A DNA stretch of 64,000 nt, taken from Oceanobacillus piezotolerans (GTDB lineage Bacteria; Bacillota; Bacilli; Bacillales; Amphibacillaceae). Numbering within the stretch: position 1 is the stretch's first letter; each line of letters starts with the position of its first letter. The notes beneath the pieces were generated by a model. It saw nothing but the letters and a program-made list of their open reading frames with translations. It was not told the DNA's origin and made no database searches. The position numbers and the translations under genes are program-made. The stretch spans positions 496,001 to 560,000 of the forward strand of contig NZ_RCHR01000002.1 in assembly GCF_003665065.1 (NCBI RefSeq), written 5' to 3'. Shown here one piece after another: positions 43,065-50,785 of this stretch.

Positions 43065-44359
43065 AAAGAACCACTTCCTAATCGGATAATATTGCTTTTT
43101 TCTTTATAGTTTTTTGTAATATTGCGAGTGTCATAAATGAGAGAGGAATTTTCTATAATTAAATCAAGAGGTATAGCTGAATGATCAGTTAGTATTACAA
43201 TACAATCCTTTTGCTGTAATGTATCTTTTGTTAGTTCAACACTTTGAAATTCCTGACCATCTATATCAAGCTTGGAAACAAAGGGATCATGGAAACTTAC
43301 ATTTGCTCCCATCTTAAGCAGCTCCTTCATTATAGAAATTGAAGGGGATTCACGGTAATCCGATATATCTTTTTTATAGGCAAGACCATATAGAAGGATA
43401 TTTTTATTATTCAGATTATGGACTGATAAGTTCTTTTTCAATTGAGAGGTAAGGTATTCTGTTAATTGCGAGTTTATACCATCTGCTAAATGGATAAATT
43501 CTGTTTGGATTCCTGCTTGCTTTGCCTTCCATGATAGATAAAGAGGGTCAACTGGAATACAGTGTCCACCGACACCAGGTCCTGGATAAAATGGCATGAA
43601 CCCATATGGTTTAGTACTTGCTGCATCAATTACTTCCCATAAATCGATATTTAATCGATCACTCAATAAGGCCATTTCATTTATAAATGAGATATTAATA
43701 TATCGAAAACTGTTTTCTAAAAGTTTACAAAACTCAGCAACCTCAGTAGATGATACTACTACAGTATGATTGAAAATTCGAGAATACAGTTCTTTAATTT
43801 TTAAGCTGCAGGATTTTGTTACACCGCTTATAACTTTTGGTACATCTTCAACTTCCATATCTTTATTACCTGGGTCAATACGTTCGGGAGAGTAACAAAG
43901 GAAAATATCTGATCCGACACCGAGGTTACTCTTTTCAAGAATTGGTTTTAGGACTTCTTTTGTGGTGCCTGGAAATGTAGAACTTTCTAGTACCACTAAT
44001 TGTCCCCTCGTTAGATGAGGATACAGGTTATAAGCTACATCTTGTATATAACTTAGATCTGGTGTTTTGTATTTGGTTAATGGTGTTGGGACACAGATAA
44101 TAATTGCACCCAATGACTGAACAACATTATAATTTTTGGTAACGGTAAATCTCCCAGAATCTAGTGCATTCTTAATGCTCTCATTAGGTATTTCATCTAT
44201 ATAACTAGTTGCTTTCAGTAGAGAATTGATTTTTGCATCACTTACATCAATACCTGTGACATGGAAGCCTTTTTTATTTAACAATAATGCTAGTGGTAAT
44301 CCGACAAAACCGAGTCCAATTACACCAACTCTAGTATACTTTGTCTCTTCGGTGTCCAT
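43061..44359 (-). CDS. UDP-glucose/UDP-N-acetylhexosamine 6-dehydrogenase
   Basis: A 432-residue nucleotide-sugar dehydrogenase making a UDP-uronate by two NAD-dependent oxidations. The NAD loop is GVIGLGFVGLPLALLLNKKG. The central region is ESSTFPGTTKEVLKPILE with CYSPERIDPGN, typical of the UDP-GlcNAc/ManNAc (WbpA/WecC-like) branch. The catalytic Cys is in GPGVGGHCIPVDPLYL. The C-terminal domain has LLYGLAYKKDISDYRESPS. It is the first gene of the leftward UDP-sugar operon, with a sigma-K-like promoter. The donor sugar (Glc or HexNAc) is not settled. Confidence 0.88.
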   Translation of the reverse strand: MDTEETKYTRVGVIGLGFVGLPLALLLNKKGFHVTGIDVSDAKINSLLKATSYIDEIPNESIKNALDSGRFTVTKNYNVVQSLGAIIICVPTPLTKYKTPDLSYIQDVAYNLYPHLTRGQLVVLESSTFPGTTKEVLKPILEKSNLGVGSDIFLCYSPERIDPGNKDMEVEDVPKVISGVTKSCSLKIKELYSRIFNHTVVVSSTEVAEFCKLLENSFRYINISFINEMALLSDRLNIDLWEVIDAASTKPYGFMPFYPGPGVGGHCIPVDPLYLSWKAKQAGIQTEFIHLADGINSQLTEYLTSQLKKNLSVHNLNNKNILLYGLAYKKDISDYRESPSISIMKELLKMGANVSFHDPFVSKLDIDGQEFQSVELTKDTLQQKDCIVILTDHSAIPLDLIIENSSLIYDTRNITKNYKEKSNIIRLGSGSL

Positions 44360-44391
44360 TTATATTGCCTCCATTCAAAAATAATATAGTT

Positions 44392-44419
44392 TATATTATG
44401 GATAAGGAACTTTATTTGT
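44392..44419 (-). promoter_or_regulatory. Sigma-K-like promoter of the UDP-sugar operon
   Basis: On the minus strand AC (44419-44418), a 17-base spacer and CATAATATA (44400-44392) match AC-N16/17-CATAnnnTA. It is about 33 bases before the dehydrogenase start. Confidence 0.55.
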
Positions 44420-44484
44420 ATAGGTTGTTTAATTAAACAGGTGATTTTAAATTAATTTATTTCATAATGATTAGGAGGATAATG

Positions 44485-45186
44485 ATGATTACGGTTATCA
44501 CATGTACGAATAGGAAAGGGTTCTTAGATAATATTATGCATAATTTTGTATCACAGAGATTTCAGGATAAAGAACTTATTATTATCATAAATAAGGATGT
44601 AATAGATAGTAGGATTTATGAAGAAAAAAATTCGGAACTTGAAAATGTGAAGGTTTATAAATTAAATGAAACCCAAACATTAGGGGAATGTCTAAACTTT
44701 GCAGCAGAAAAAGCAAAATATGACTACATTGCAAAGTTTGATGATGATGATTATTATGGTCCTTTTTATTTAGTCGAAGCTTTTAAGGAATTGACAATAA
44801 CCAATTCACCCGTTATTGGAAAGTGCTCCATTTATATTTACTTTCATAACGAAAAACTTCTAGGTATATACAATAATAGATTGGAAAACAGATACTTGGG
44901 TAAAGGGGAGTTCTTAATGGGGTCAACATTTGTCTTAAAAAAAGAAATATTGAAGAAAGTCAAGTTTCCCCATGTTAACTTAGGGGAGGATGTAAAGTTT
45001 CAGCAGCTTTGTAAGGACCAAGGAATACCGTTATATTCCACATCTAAAATGAATTATGTTTATATAAGGTATAATACTCCTAATCACCATACCTCTGACT
45101 CTACCAACAATAGGTTGTTAAGAAAATGCAGAGAGTTAATTCATTCTGAACAGTTTTCTGTATATGTGGATGAGAAGGTCGACTGA
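44485..45186 (+). CDS. Small GT-A glycosyltransferase, paralog 5
   Basis: A 233-residue paralog. The start was set at ATG 44485, six bases after AGGAGG (the longer frame begins at 44467, upstream of the site). Motifs are TVITCTNRKGF, KELIIIINKD, AKFDDDDYYGPFYL, LMGSTFVLKKEIL and a tail MNYVYIRYNTPNHHTSD. In this tail the usual IRR...HTW has become IRY...HHTS, so it is the most divergent of the five. It is divergent from the UDP-sugar operon. No sigma-K-like box is clear upstream. Confidence 0.8.
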   Translation: MITVITCTNRKGFLDNIMHNFVSQRFQDKELIIIINKDVIDSRIYEEKNSELENVKVYKLNETQTLGECLNFAAEKAKYDYIAKFDDDDYYGPFYLVEAFKELTITNSPVIGKCSIYIYFHNEKLLGIYNNRLENRYLGKGEFLMGSTFVLKKEILKKVKFPHVNLGEDVKFQQLCKDQGIPLYSTSKMNYVYIRYNTPNHHTSDSTNNRLLRKCRELIHSEQFSVYVDEKVD

Positions 45187-45211
45187 GGTTTGGCGAATAA
45201 TAAAAAATAAA

Positions 45212-45235
45212 GGCTGAAACAAAGTTGAATCAGCC
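45212..45235 (-). terminator. Weak terminator after the Cys-rich protein gene
   Basis: GGCTGA (45212-45217) pairs with TCAGCC (45230-45235). On the minus strand it is followed by TTTATTTTTTATT. Confidence 0.55.
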
Positions 45236-45264
45236 ATAGGATAGGTGGTATTTAGTACATATTT

Positions 45265-45585
45265 TCAGAGGTTAATCTTTTTTTGAAATGCAAAAGTAAT
45301 ACTCTCAATATCCTTACAACTAATGATGGTAATCTCTGCTGGTTCCTTCGGTGATAGCGTTTCTGGGCTCAGAATTTTTACGCAACAGTTTTTTTTATCG
45401 AACTCAATAATGGTACCAACAATTACATCACTGGATTTGGTTCGAATAAAGAACTCTTTATTAATAAAGTCCTTAATTACGTTACAAATACAGCCTTTGC
45501 ATTCCGATTTATGTTCTTTATTACATTCACTGCAGGAATATTTCTCCTTCTTTCTTCGTTTTGAAATATAGATCCCTGAGGTCAA
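45265..45585 (-). CDS. Small Cys-rich protein, candidate spore outer-layer protein
   Basis: A 106-residue protein starting at TTG 45585, nine bases after AAAGGAGG. The N-terminal third is basic and cysteine-rich, with CSECNKEHKSECKGCICNVI, reminiscent of the C-x-C motif near the start of CotY/CotZ/ExsY spore proteins. The rest looks like a small Sm-type beta barrel (VIVGTIIEFDKKNCCVKIL, then ISCKDIESITFAF). The location beside the glycan locus with sigma-K-like promoters supports a spore coat or crust role. I cannot assign a family with certainty. Confidence 0.55.
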   Translation of the reverse strand: MTSGIYISKRRKKEKYSCSECNKEHKSECKGCICNVIKDFINKEFFIRTKSSDVIVGTIIEFDKKNCCVKILSPETLSPKEPAEITIISCKDIESITFAFQKKINL

Positions 45586-45876
45586 CTGGATACTCCTCCT
45601 TTATAACTACTGTGCGATGAGTAGGTGTTTCTTCTATTAAGTCAATGTTAATATTTATATTATTTGAAGTTGGAACTAACCACACACAATAGATGATAAT
45701 TTAAATGTTGTAAAAAACCGTGGTTTCGGATAGTTTTTCTTAACATAGTTTTAATGTATACTATGCGAATAGAATAGAACTCGTATAAGCATCAACCTAG
45801 TGACGTTACTTTTTTTCAGGATAAAGGAATTAGATAAACCTACCATATTTAAAATACCAAGAGAAGTGAAGGCTTA

Positions 45877-46017
45877 ATGATGACAGCTTCGAATAATAAC
45901 GAAATAAATGTGTATGTGAACGCTCCACAAATGATGTCCATGGTTGATATCCATACTTATATGAAAAATTGCTCAAAATATAAATCAAGAAGTCTTCGTA
46001 CAAAAGACAAAGGTTAG
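45877..46017 (+). CDS. Possible 46-residue protein
   Basis: A short frame (MMTASNNNEINVYVNAPQMM...) opens with two ATGs after AAGTGAAGG and ends at TAG 46015-46017. It has sensible codons but I recognise no homolog. The upstream region has an inverted repeat CATAGT...ACTATG at 45744-45765. It lies alone between the Cys-rich gene and a decayed protease copy. Confidence 0.3.
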   Translation: MMTASNNNEINVYVNAPQMMSMVDIHTYMKNCSKYKSRSLRTKDKG

Positions 46018-46099
46018 TGTAAGGAGATTCCTTATTCAGTTTCTCTCCGTTTTATTTCCATTTGATCAGAACCACTCGTCAGAATCCTTATTCAAGATA

Positions 46100-46575
46100 T
46101 TTTTCTCATTAGAGACAATTCCCGCTTCATCCTCAGTAGATAAAGAGATATTTATTCCGTATCAGGATTGAGGTCTTCTAGTAAATAAGACCAAGCCCCT
46201 TTTGGAAGCGAATCTAAAATCCTTCCATTTAAAAGGATTTTTGTCTTTGCAAAATCTTTATCATTTGGTTTATCCCATTCTATTAGAATAGAAACTGAGG
46301 TTTGCTCCACTATCGTTAGATGAGCTATGCCCTCAGCAGCAGTTTGTTCAGTAAATCATACCATATCCATACGTTGTATCCTTCCCAGATTCCCCTAAAT
46401 CCATCACATAACTGGTTAAAGTATCTCGTAACTCCTTATTCGTTTGGTCGGGGTACTTTTGTTTTAATATCGCTAGCATGCCTGTAACAGCTGCTTGAGA
46501 TTTCCCATCTGCAATACCGTAGGAACAATTTAAGTAGGTACTTACAATTGACATCCCAAGCGCTGTAAATTTTTA
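46100..46575 (-). pseudogene. Decayed subtilase copy (paralog of the gene at 48.4-49.9 kb)
   Basis: In three frames it reads KFTALGMSIVSTYL, ADGKSQAAVTGMLAIL, DLGESGKDTTYGYGMIY, then after a stop EQTSVSILIEWDKP, LNGRILDSLPKGAWSYLLED and ISLSTEDEAG. This is collinear with the Ser-motif and fibronectin-like part of the intact protease. The N-terminal two-thirds are absent, the Ala-Pro-His after the catalytic Ser loop is partly deleted, and GTS is GKS. It lies in the same orientation as the intact gene, with bioY-bioB between them. Confidence 0.88.
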
Positions 46576-46631
46576 TAGAACAGAAAGACTACAACATGCC
46601 CTCCTATATTGTTCACTTATAAAATTTAGGG

Positions 46632-46660
46632 TTGACAATTAACCAAACTTAAAATATGCT
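46632..46660 (+). promoter_or_regulatory. Sigma-A promoter of bioY-bioB
   Basis: TTGACA (46632-46637), a 17-base spacer and TATGCT (46655-46660) lie 33 bases before the bioY ATG. AATTAACC in the spacer is at best a BirA half-site; no full BirA palindrome is visible. Confidence 0.65.
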
Positions 46661-46692
46661 ATTTTTAGAAAATAAAGAGAGAGGTAATAAGG

Positions 46693-47271
46693 ATGAAATT
46701 AAAGCCCATAGATATTACAATGGCCGCTATGTTTGCTGCATTAATGGCAATTGGGGCAAATATCACTGCTTTTATTATGATCGGTGGCGTGCCGATTACA
46801 CTAACAACCTTTTTTAGTATTTTATCAGGTCTGATTTTAGGAAGTAGATTAGGTGCCATTTCTATGACGATATATGCATTAATTGGACTTGCTGGTGTAC
46901 CAGTTTTTGCCCAGTTTTCAGGTGGACCCCAATCCATTTTAATGCCAACATTCGGTTTTATCCTATCGAATATTCTTGTAGCCTATGCAGTTGGGAAGAT
47001 GGTAGAAATTAAATCAACAAGAACGATGTTTCTCATCGCTTCCCTAGTTGGTATGGCAATCAACTATATTTTCGGAACGACCTGGATGTACTTTGCTTAT
47101 GTGTTATGGTTTGGGGCACCAGAAGGATTCAGTTATGGAATGGCATGGCTGTGGATGGTAGCACCATTACCAAAAGATATTATCTTTTCCGTATTAGCTG
47201 GTGGTCTAGCATATCGCATACAAGGACTGGTCTATAAAACCAATAAGTCAGAGAACAAATCGATTGCTTAA
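46693..47271 (+). CDS. bioY: Biotin ECF transporter substrate-binding protein
   Basis: A 192-residue membrane S-component with six helices that binds biotin and works with a shared ECF module (not in this window) or alone. Typical pieces are DITMAAMFAALMAIGANI, GGVPITLTTFFSILSGLILG and the later PLPKDIIFSVLAGGLAYRI. It starts at ATG 46693 behind AGAGAGG and precedes bioB by 14 bases. Confidence 0.92.
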   Translation: MKLKPIDITMAAMFAALMAIGANITAFIMIGGVPITLTTFFSILSGLILGSRLGAISMTIYALIGLAGVPVFAQFSGGPQSILMPTFGFILSNILVAYAVGKMVEIKSTRTMFLIASLVGMAINYIFGTTWMYFAYVLWFGAPEGFSYGMAWLWMVAPLPKDIIFSVLAGGLAYRIQGLVYKTNKSENKSIA

Positions 47272-47285
47272 GAGGAGGAAATAAG

Positions 47286-48284
47286 ATGTCGTTCCATTGG
47301 TTTGATTTAGCAGATACCGTTATCTCAGGAAGCGAGATAACGGATGAAGAAGGTCTTTCCATCTTAGACTGTCCGGATGATGAATTACTTCTATTACTTC
47401 AAGCGTCTTACAAAATCAGGAGTCATTATTATGGAAATAAAGTAAAGCTGAATATGATTATCAATGCGAAGTCTGGTCTTTGCCCAGAAAACTGTGGTTA
47501 CTGTGCACAGTCCTCCGTTTCCGCTGCACCTGTCCAAAAATATACCTTTATTAATAAGGAGAAGATATTGGAAGGTGCTGAGCAGGCTAACAAATTAAAT
47601 GTCGGTACATACTGCATTGTGGCGAGTGGAAGAGGACCAAGTAATCGGGAAGTAGATACGGTAACTTCTGCGGTAAGGGATATTAAAGAGAAATATGACA
47701 TGAAAGTATGCGCTTGTATGGGAATTTTAAAACCCGAACAGGCAGCGAAACTGAAAGATGCTGGTGTCGATCGATATAATCATAATTTAAATACATCCAA
47801 AGCACACCACCCTAATATAACGACTTCACATACGTATGAGGACCGCGTGTCGACGGTAAATACGGTGAAAGTATCCGGTATCTCTCCATGTTCAGGCGTT
47901 ATTGTAGGAATGAAAGAATCGAAAGAAGATGTGATTGACATGGCACGAAGTTTAAAAATCCTTGATGCTGACTCGATTCCAGTAAACTTCTTGCATGCAA
48001 TTGATGGCACACCATTGGAAGGAACCGATGAACTGGATCCACGCTACTGTTTGAAGGTATTGGCCCTCTTTCGTTTTATCAACCCAACAAAAGAAATTCG
48101 CATTTCCGGCGGTAGAGAGGTAAACCTCCGAAGTCTTCAACCACTTGGGTTATATCCTGCTAATTCTATCTTTGTTGGTGATTATTTAACGACGGAAGGT
48201 CAGGAAAGCACCATTGACCACCAGATGATAGAAGATTTAGGTTTTGAGATTGATTATGTCAATGTTGCTGAAAACCAAATATAA
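47286..48284 (+). CDS. bioB: Biotin synthase
   Basis: A 332-residue radical SAM enzyme inserting sulfur into dethiobiotin. The SAM cluster motif CPENCGYCAQS is near residue 66. Cluster-site residues lie in YCIVASGRGPSNREVD and KVCACMGIL, and the C-terminal ISGGREVNLR is present. It starts at ATG 47286 after AGGAGG in an operon with bioY and ends at a strong terminator. No bioA, bioD or bioF is present in the window. Confidence 0.95.
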   Translation: MSFHWFDLADTVISGSEITDEEGLSILDCPDDELLLLLQASYKIRSHYYGNKVKLNMIINAKSGLCPENCGYCAQSSVSAAPVQKYTFINKEKILEGAEQANKLNVGTYCIVASGRGPSNREVDTVTSAVRDIKEKYDMKVCACMGILKPEQAAKLKDAGVDRYNHNLNTSKAHHPNITTSHTYEDRVSTVNTVKVSGISPCSGVIVGMKESKEDVIDMARSLKILDADSIPVNFLHAIDGTPLEGTDELDPRYCLKVLALFRFINPTKEIRISGGREVNLRSLQPLGLYPANSIFVGDYLTTEGQESTIDHQMIEDLGFEIDYVNVAENQI

Positions 48285-48328
48285 GAAATAGTTTTAGGTT
48301 TACATTAAGCTTGAATAGTGGGAATAGG

Positions 48329-48368
48329 AAAAGAGTTGCAGTACACAATTGTGTTTTGCAACTCTTTT
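48329..48368. terminator. Bidirectional terminator between bioB and the subtilase
   Basis: AAAAGAGTTGCA and TGCAACTCTTTT form a 12-base perfect stem between convergent genes. Confidence 0.85.
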
Positions 48369-48418
48369 CTCATTACTATTTTCATGTCTCATTCTACTAA
48401 GCTATTATTTTCCTTCTG

Positions 48419-49939
48419 TCAGTCAAGCAGCCAATTCAAAACGGAATGATACGATAGCTTAATATTTTGATAAATAGAAGAAAACAATCTTGTCTCCTTC
48501 TCATCTTCTTCTAGCTGCTTCTCCACCTGCTGATTTGTTTCCAATTCTGTTTCTGTATTCATAATAACTTCGTCACTTATTCCTTCCACTTTCTTTATCT
48601 TCTTAAATGTTTCTGCTGAAGCTTTGTTGTCTACTCCACTTGTTGCAGCAACGCCATCATGGTTAATAAAATCACTCACTGCCTTATCTGTTCTAATAAT
48701 GATAGTTTTTCCACTGGATGTATTCCCTGCCTCATCCTCTGTAGATAGACTGATGGTATATTCTGTATCAGGACGGAGATCTTCTAGTAAATAAGATGAT
48801 ATATCTTTAGGAAGAGAATCAACAATCTTTCCATTAACCTGTATTTTTGTCTTTGCCAAATCTGTTTCCTGTGGATTTTGCCATTCTAATACGATAGAAT
48901 TCGAGGTTTGCTCACCTACATTTAGGTTAGTTATGTTATCAGGTGGGGTGCGATCAGGTTCTTGATAATAAATGAAGCCATGTCCGTAAATGTTATCCCT
49001 GCCAGATTCCCCCATCTCCATCACATAGTCTGTTAAAGCATTTCGTAATTCTTCATTGGTTTTATGGGGGTACTTTTCTTTTAAAATTGCAAGCATGCCT
49101 GTAACATGTGGTGCTGCTTGAGATGTCCCATCTGCAACACCGTAGGATTGGTTTAAGTATGTACTTACGATTGACATCCCCGGCGCCGTAAATTCTACTT
49201 CAGGGCCTCTTGTAGAAAATGGTGTAGGATTTAATCTTCCATCAACTGCAGAAACGGCAATCACACTCTCTAATCGTGCAGGAAAAGAAACGATGCCATC
49301 TTCCCCGTTATTTCCACTTGCAGAAACTATTAAAATTCCTGCTTTATAAGCACGATCAAGCGCATCTTTTATCTGAGGAATTTCTGAATCTCCACCAATC
49401 GAAAGATTCATAATGTCCATGTCATTGTCCATGCACCACTCTATCGCTTCCACTACATCGTCAATTTGCCCTTTTCCTTCCTCATTTACTGCCTTTACTG
49501 CATACAGATTAGCATCAGGTGCTACACCAACCACACCTGTATCATCTCGTTTTGCTCCAATAATTCCTGCAACATGTGTCCCGTGTCCATTGTCATCTCC
49601 CCAATCCTCTGTATAATCAACAGTTGAAACACCACCAGTAATGTTTAAATCTGGATGGGGAGCAATTCCAGTGTCGACAACGGCAATATTCACGCCTTCT
49701 CCAGTAAACCCTTTTTCCCAAGCGAGTGTTGCACCAATGGTTTGGATATTCCAGCGGTCCTGTTCATTCGTTTGATCTAATTCCGTCTCTGTTATCTTTT
49801 CATTTGTTTGGAAGGTAAGAGGTGATTTTTTATCTATGTATAGTGACTTGAAGTTCGCTTGAATGGCTAGAATTACAGCACAAAGAACGAAGAGAAGACC
49901 GCCAATCCTTAAAAAACGCCGTATATTCGACAACGCCAC
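48419..49939 (-). CDS. Subtilisin-family serine protease with fibronectin-III domain
   Basis: A 506-residue exported or membrane-anchored protease. An N-terminal hydrophobic helix (about 13-30) lies behind a basic start. The S8 catalytic triad is Asp89 (VDTGIAPHPDL), His119 (NGHGTHVAG) and Ser273 (GTSQAAPHVTG, with Gln where Met is usual); the oxyanion Asn is in SASGNNG. A fibronectin-III domain covers about 335-420 (DNITNLNVGEQTSNSIVLEW), followed by an acidic tail of about 85 residues. There is no classical long propeptide. It starts at GTG 49939; TTG 49933 has better spacing from AAAGGGG. A decayed copy lies 2 kb away. Confidence 0.9.
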   Translation of the reverse strand: MALSNIRRFLRIGGLLFVLCAVILAIQANFKSLYIDKKSPLTFQTNEKITETELDQTNEQDRWNIQTIGATLAWEKGFTGEGVNIAVVDTGIAPHPDLNITGGVSTVDYTEDWGDDNGHGTHVAGIIGAKRDDTGVVGVAPDANLYAVKAVNEEGKGQIDDVVEAIEWCMDNDMDIMNLSIGGDSEIPQIKDALDRAYKAGILIVSASGNNGEDGIVSFPARLESVIAVSAVDGRLNPTPFSTRGPEVEFTAPGMSIVSTYLNQSYGVADGTSQAAPHVTGMLAILKEKYPHKTNEELRNALTDYVMEMGESGRDNIYGHGFIYYQEPDRTPPDNITNLNVGEQTSNSIVLEWQNPQETDLAKTKIQVNGKIVDSLPKDISSYLLEDLRPDTEYTISLSTEDEAGNTSSGKTIIIRTDKAVSDFINHDGVAATSGVDNKASAETFKKIKKVEGISDEVIMNTETELETNQQVEKQLEEDEKETRLFSSIYQNIKLSYHSVLNWLLD

Positions 49940-50067
49940 GATCCCCTTTGTCTAAAAATGTCTTTACATTTATCATATCAACTAAAAAAGAGGAAGTCTG
50001 TTGAATTATGGTTACATCTTTGTGTAAAAATCGTTACATGATACCACCCTTTAGCATCAGGTCTTTT

Positions 50068-50454
50068 CTACTGTATATTCATCTTTTCATTTAATTCCTG
50101 ATATTTTGCCAATTGCACCAGTTGAAGTGACCTCTTCTTTTGCAGAATGGTTTGGGTATTATCTATCCCAATAATACGAAATGCCCCGTCCCGTTTCTTT
50201 ATATAAAACCACGTCTCCTCCTTGCTTCGATACGGAAGCCTGGATTTATGGACAATCATTTCTTCATTAACCGTTTCTAATAATATGATGGCATGCTCCC
50301 CCTCCAATCGATCGAGAACTCCCTTAGTATAGATAATATGTGCATATGTACCGTAATGTGTCTCGTCATTTGGAATTTCTTTTAACGTTAAAATCGACCA
50401 AAAGACGGAACAGAGAAACAATGTAAAAGCCATTACCCAAATTGTTTTCAGCAT
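50068..50454 (-). CDS. Membrane-anchored DUF3006-like protein
   Basis: A 128-residue protein: an N-terminal membrane helix (IWVMAFTLFLCSVFWSILTL), then a domain starting VLDRLEGEHAIILLETVNEE and SRLPYRSKEETWFYIKK, related by eye to the small DUF3006 protein at 52055. It starts at ATG 50454 behind AAAGGAG. It is divergent from the ComEC-like lipoprotein, so this pair of DUF3006 proteins brackets it. Function unknown. Confidence 0.65.
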   Translation of the reverse strand: MLKTIWVMAFTLFLCSVFWSILTLKEIPNDETHYGTYAHIIYTKGVLDRLEGEHAIILLETVNEEMIVHKSRLPYRSKEETWFYIKKRDGAFRIIGIDNTQTILQKKRSLQLVQLAKYQELNEKMNIQ

Positions 50455-50785
50455 TTCCCAGCTCCTTTTTGCTTATTATTACAGGAACCGCGTTGTAATG
50501 CATCTTAGTAAAATCTTATTATTAGATAGGGGCGGCTGGTAAAATCAGGATGTTCTACAAGGGAAACTTTGATTTTTAAGCATCCCTTCCACTAGGAAAT
50601 ATGATATCTTACCTTTTTCTACTTACCACTAAATTCTTTATTCCGCCCCAATTTTTTATATAGAGTTGCTAAAAGTCCCATTCATACAAGGTATAGATGA
50701 TTTTATACTGGAGAGAATCTAGTAATTCCAGCTTAAGTTTGTTAATCTTAAAAGAAAGAAGTACAAGTGTTTGGGGGTATATAGT
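50455..50785. other. 331-base divergent promoter region
   Basis: An A/T-rich region between the DUF3006-like and ComEC-like genes. No gene is present and no convincing -35/-10 pair was identified by eye. Confidence 0.35.

Noticed and set aside
46638-46692. BirA operator upstream of bioY
   Set aside because: Only a possible AATTAACC half-site is present; the second arm of the palindrome is missing.
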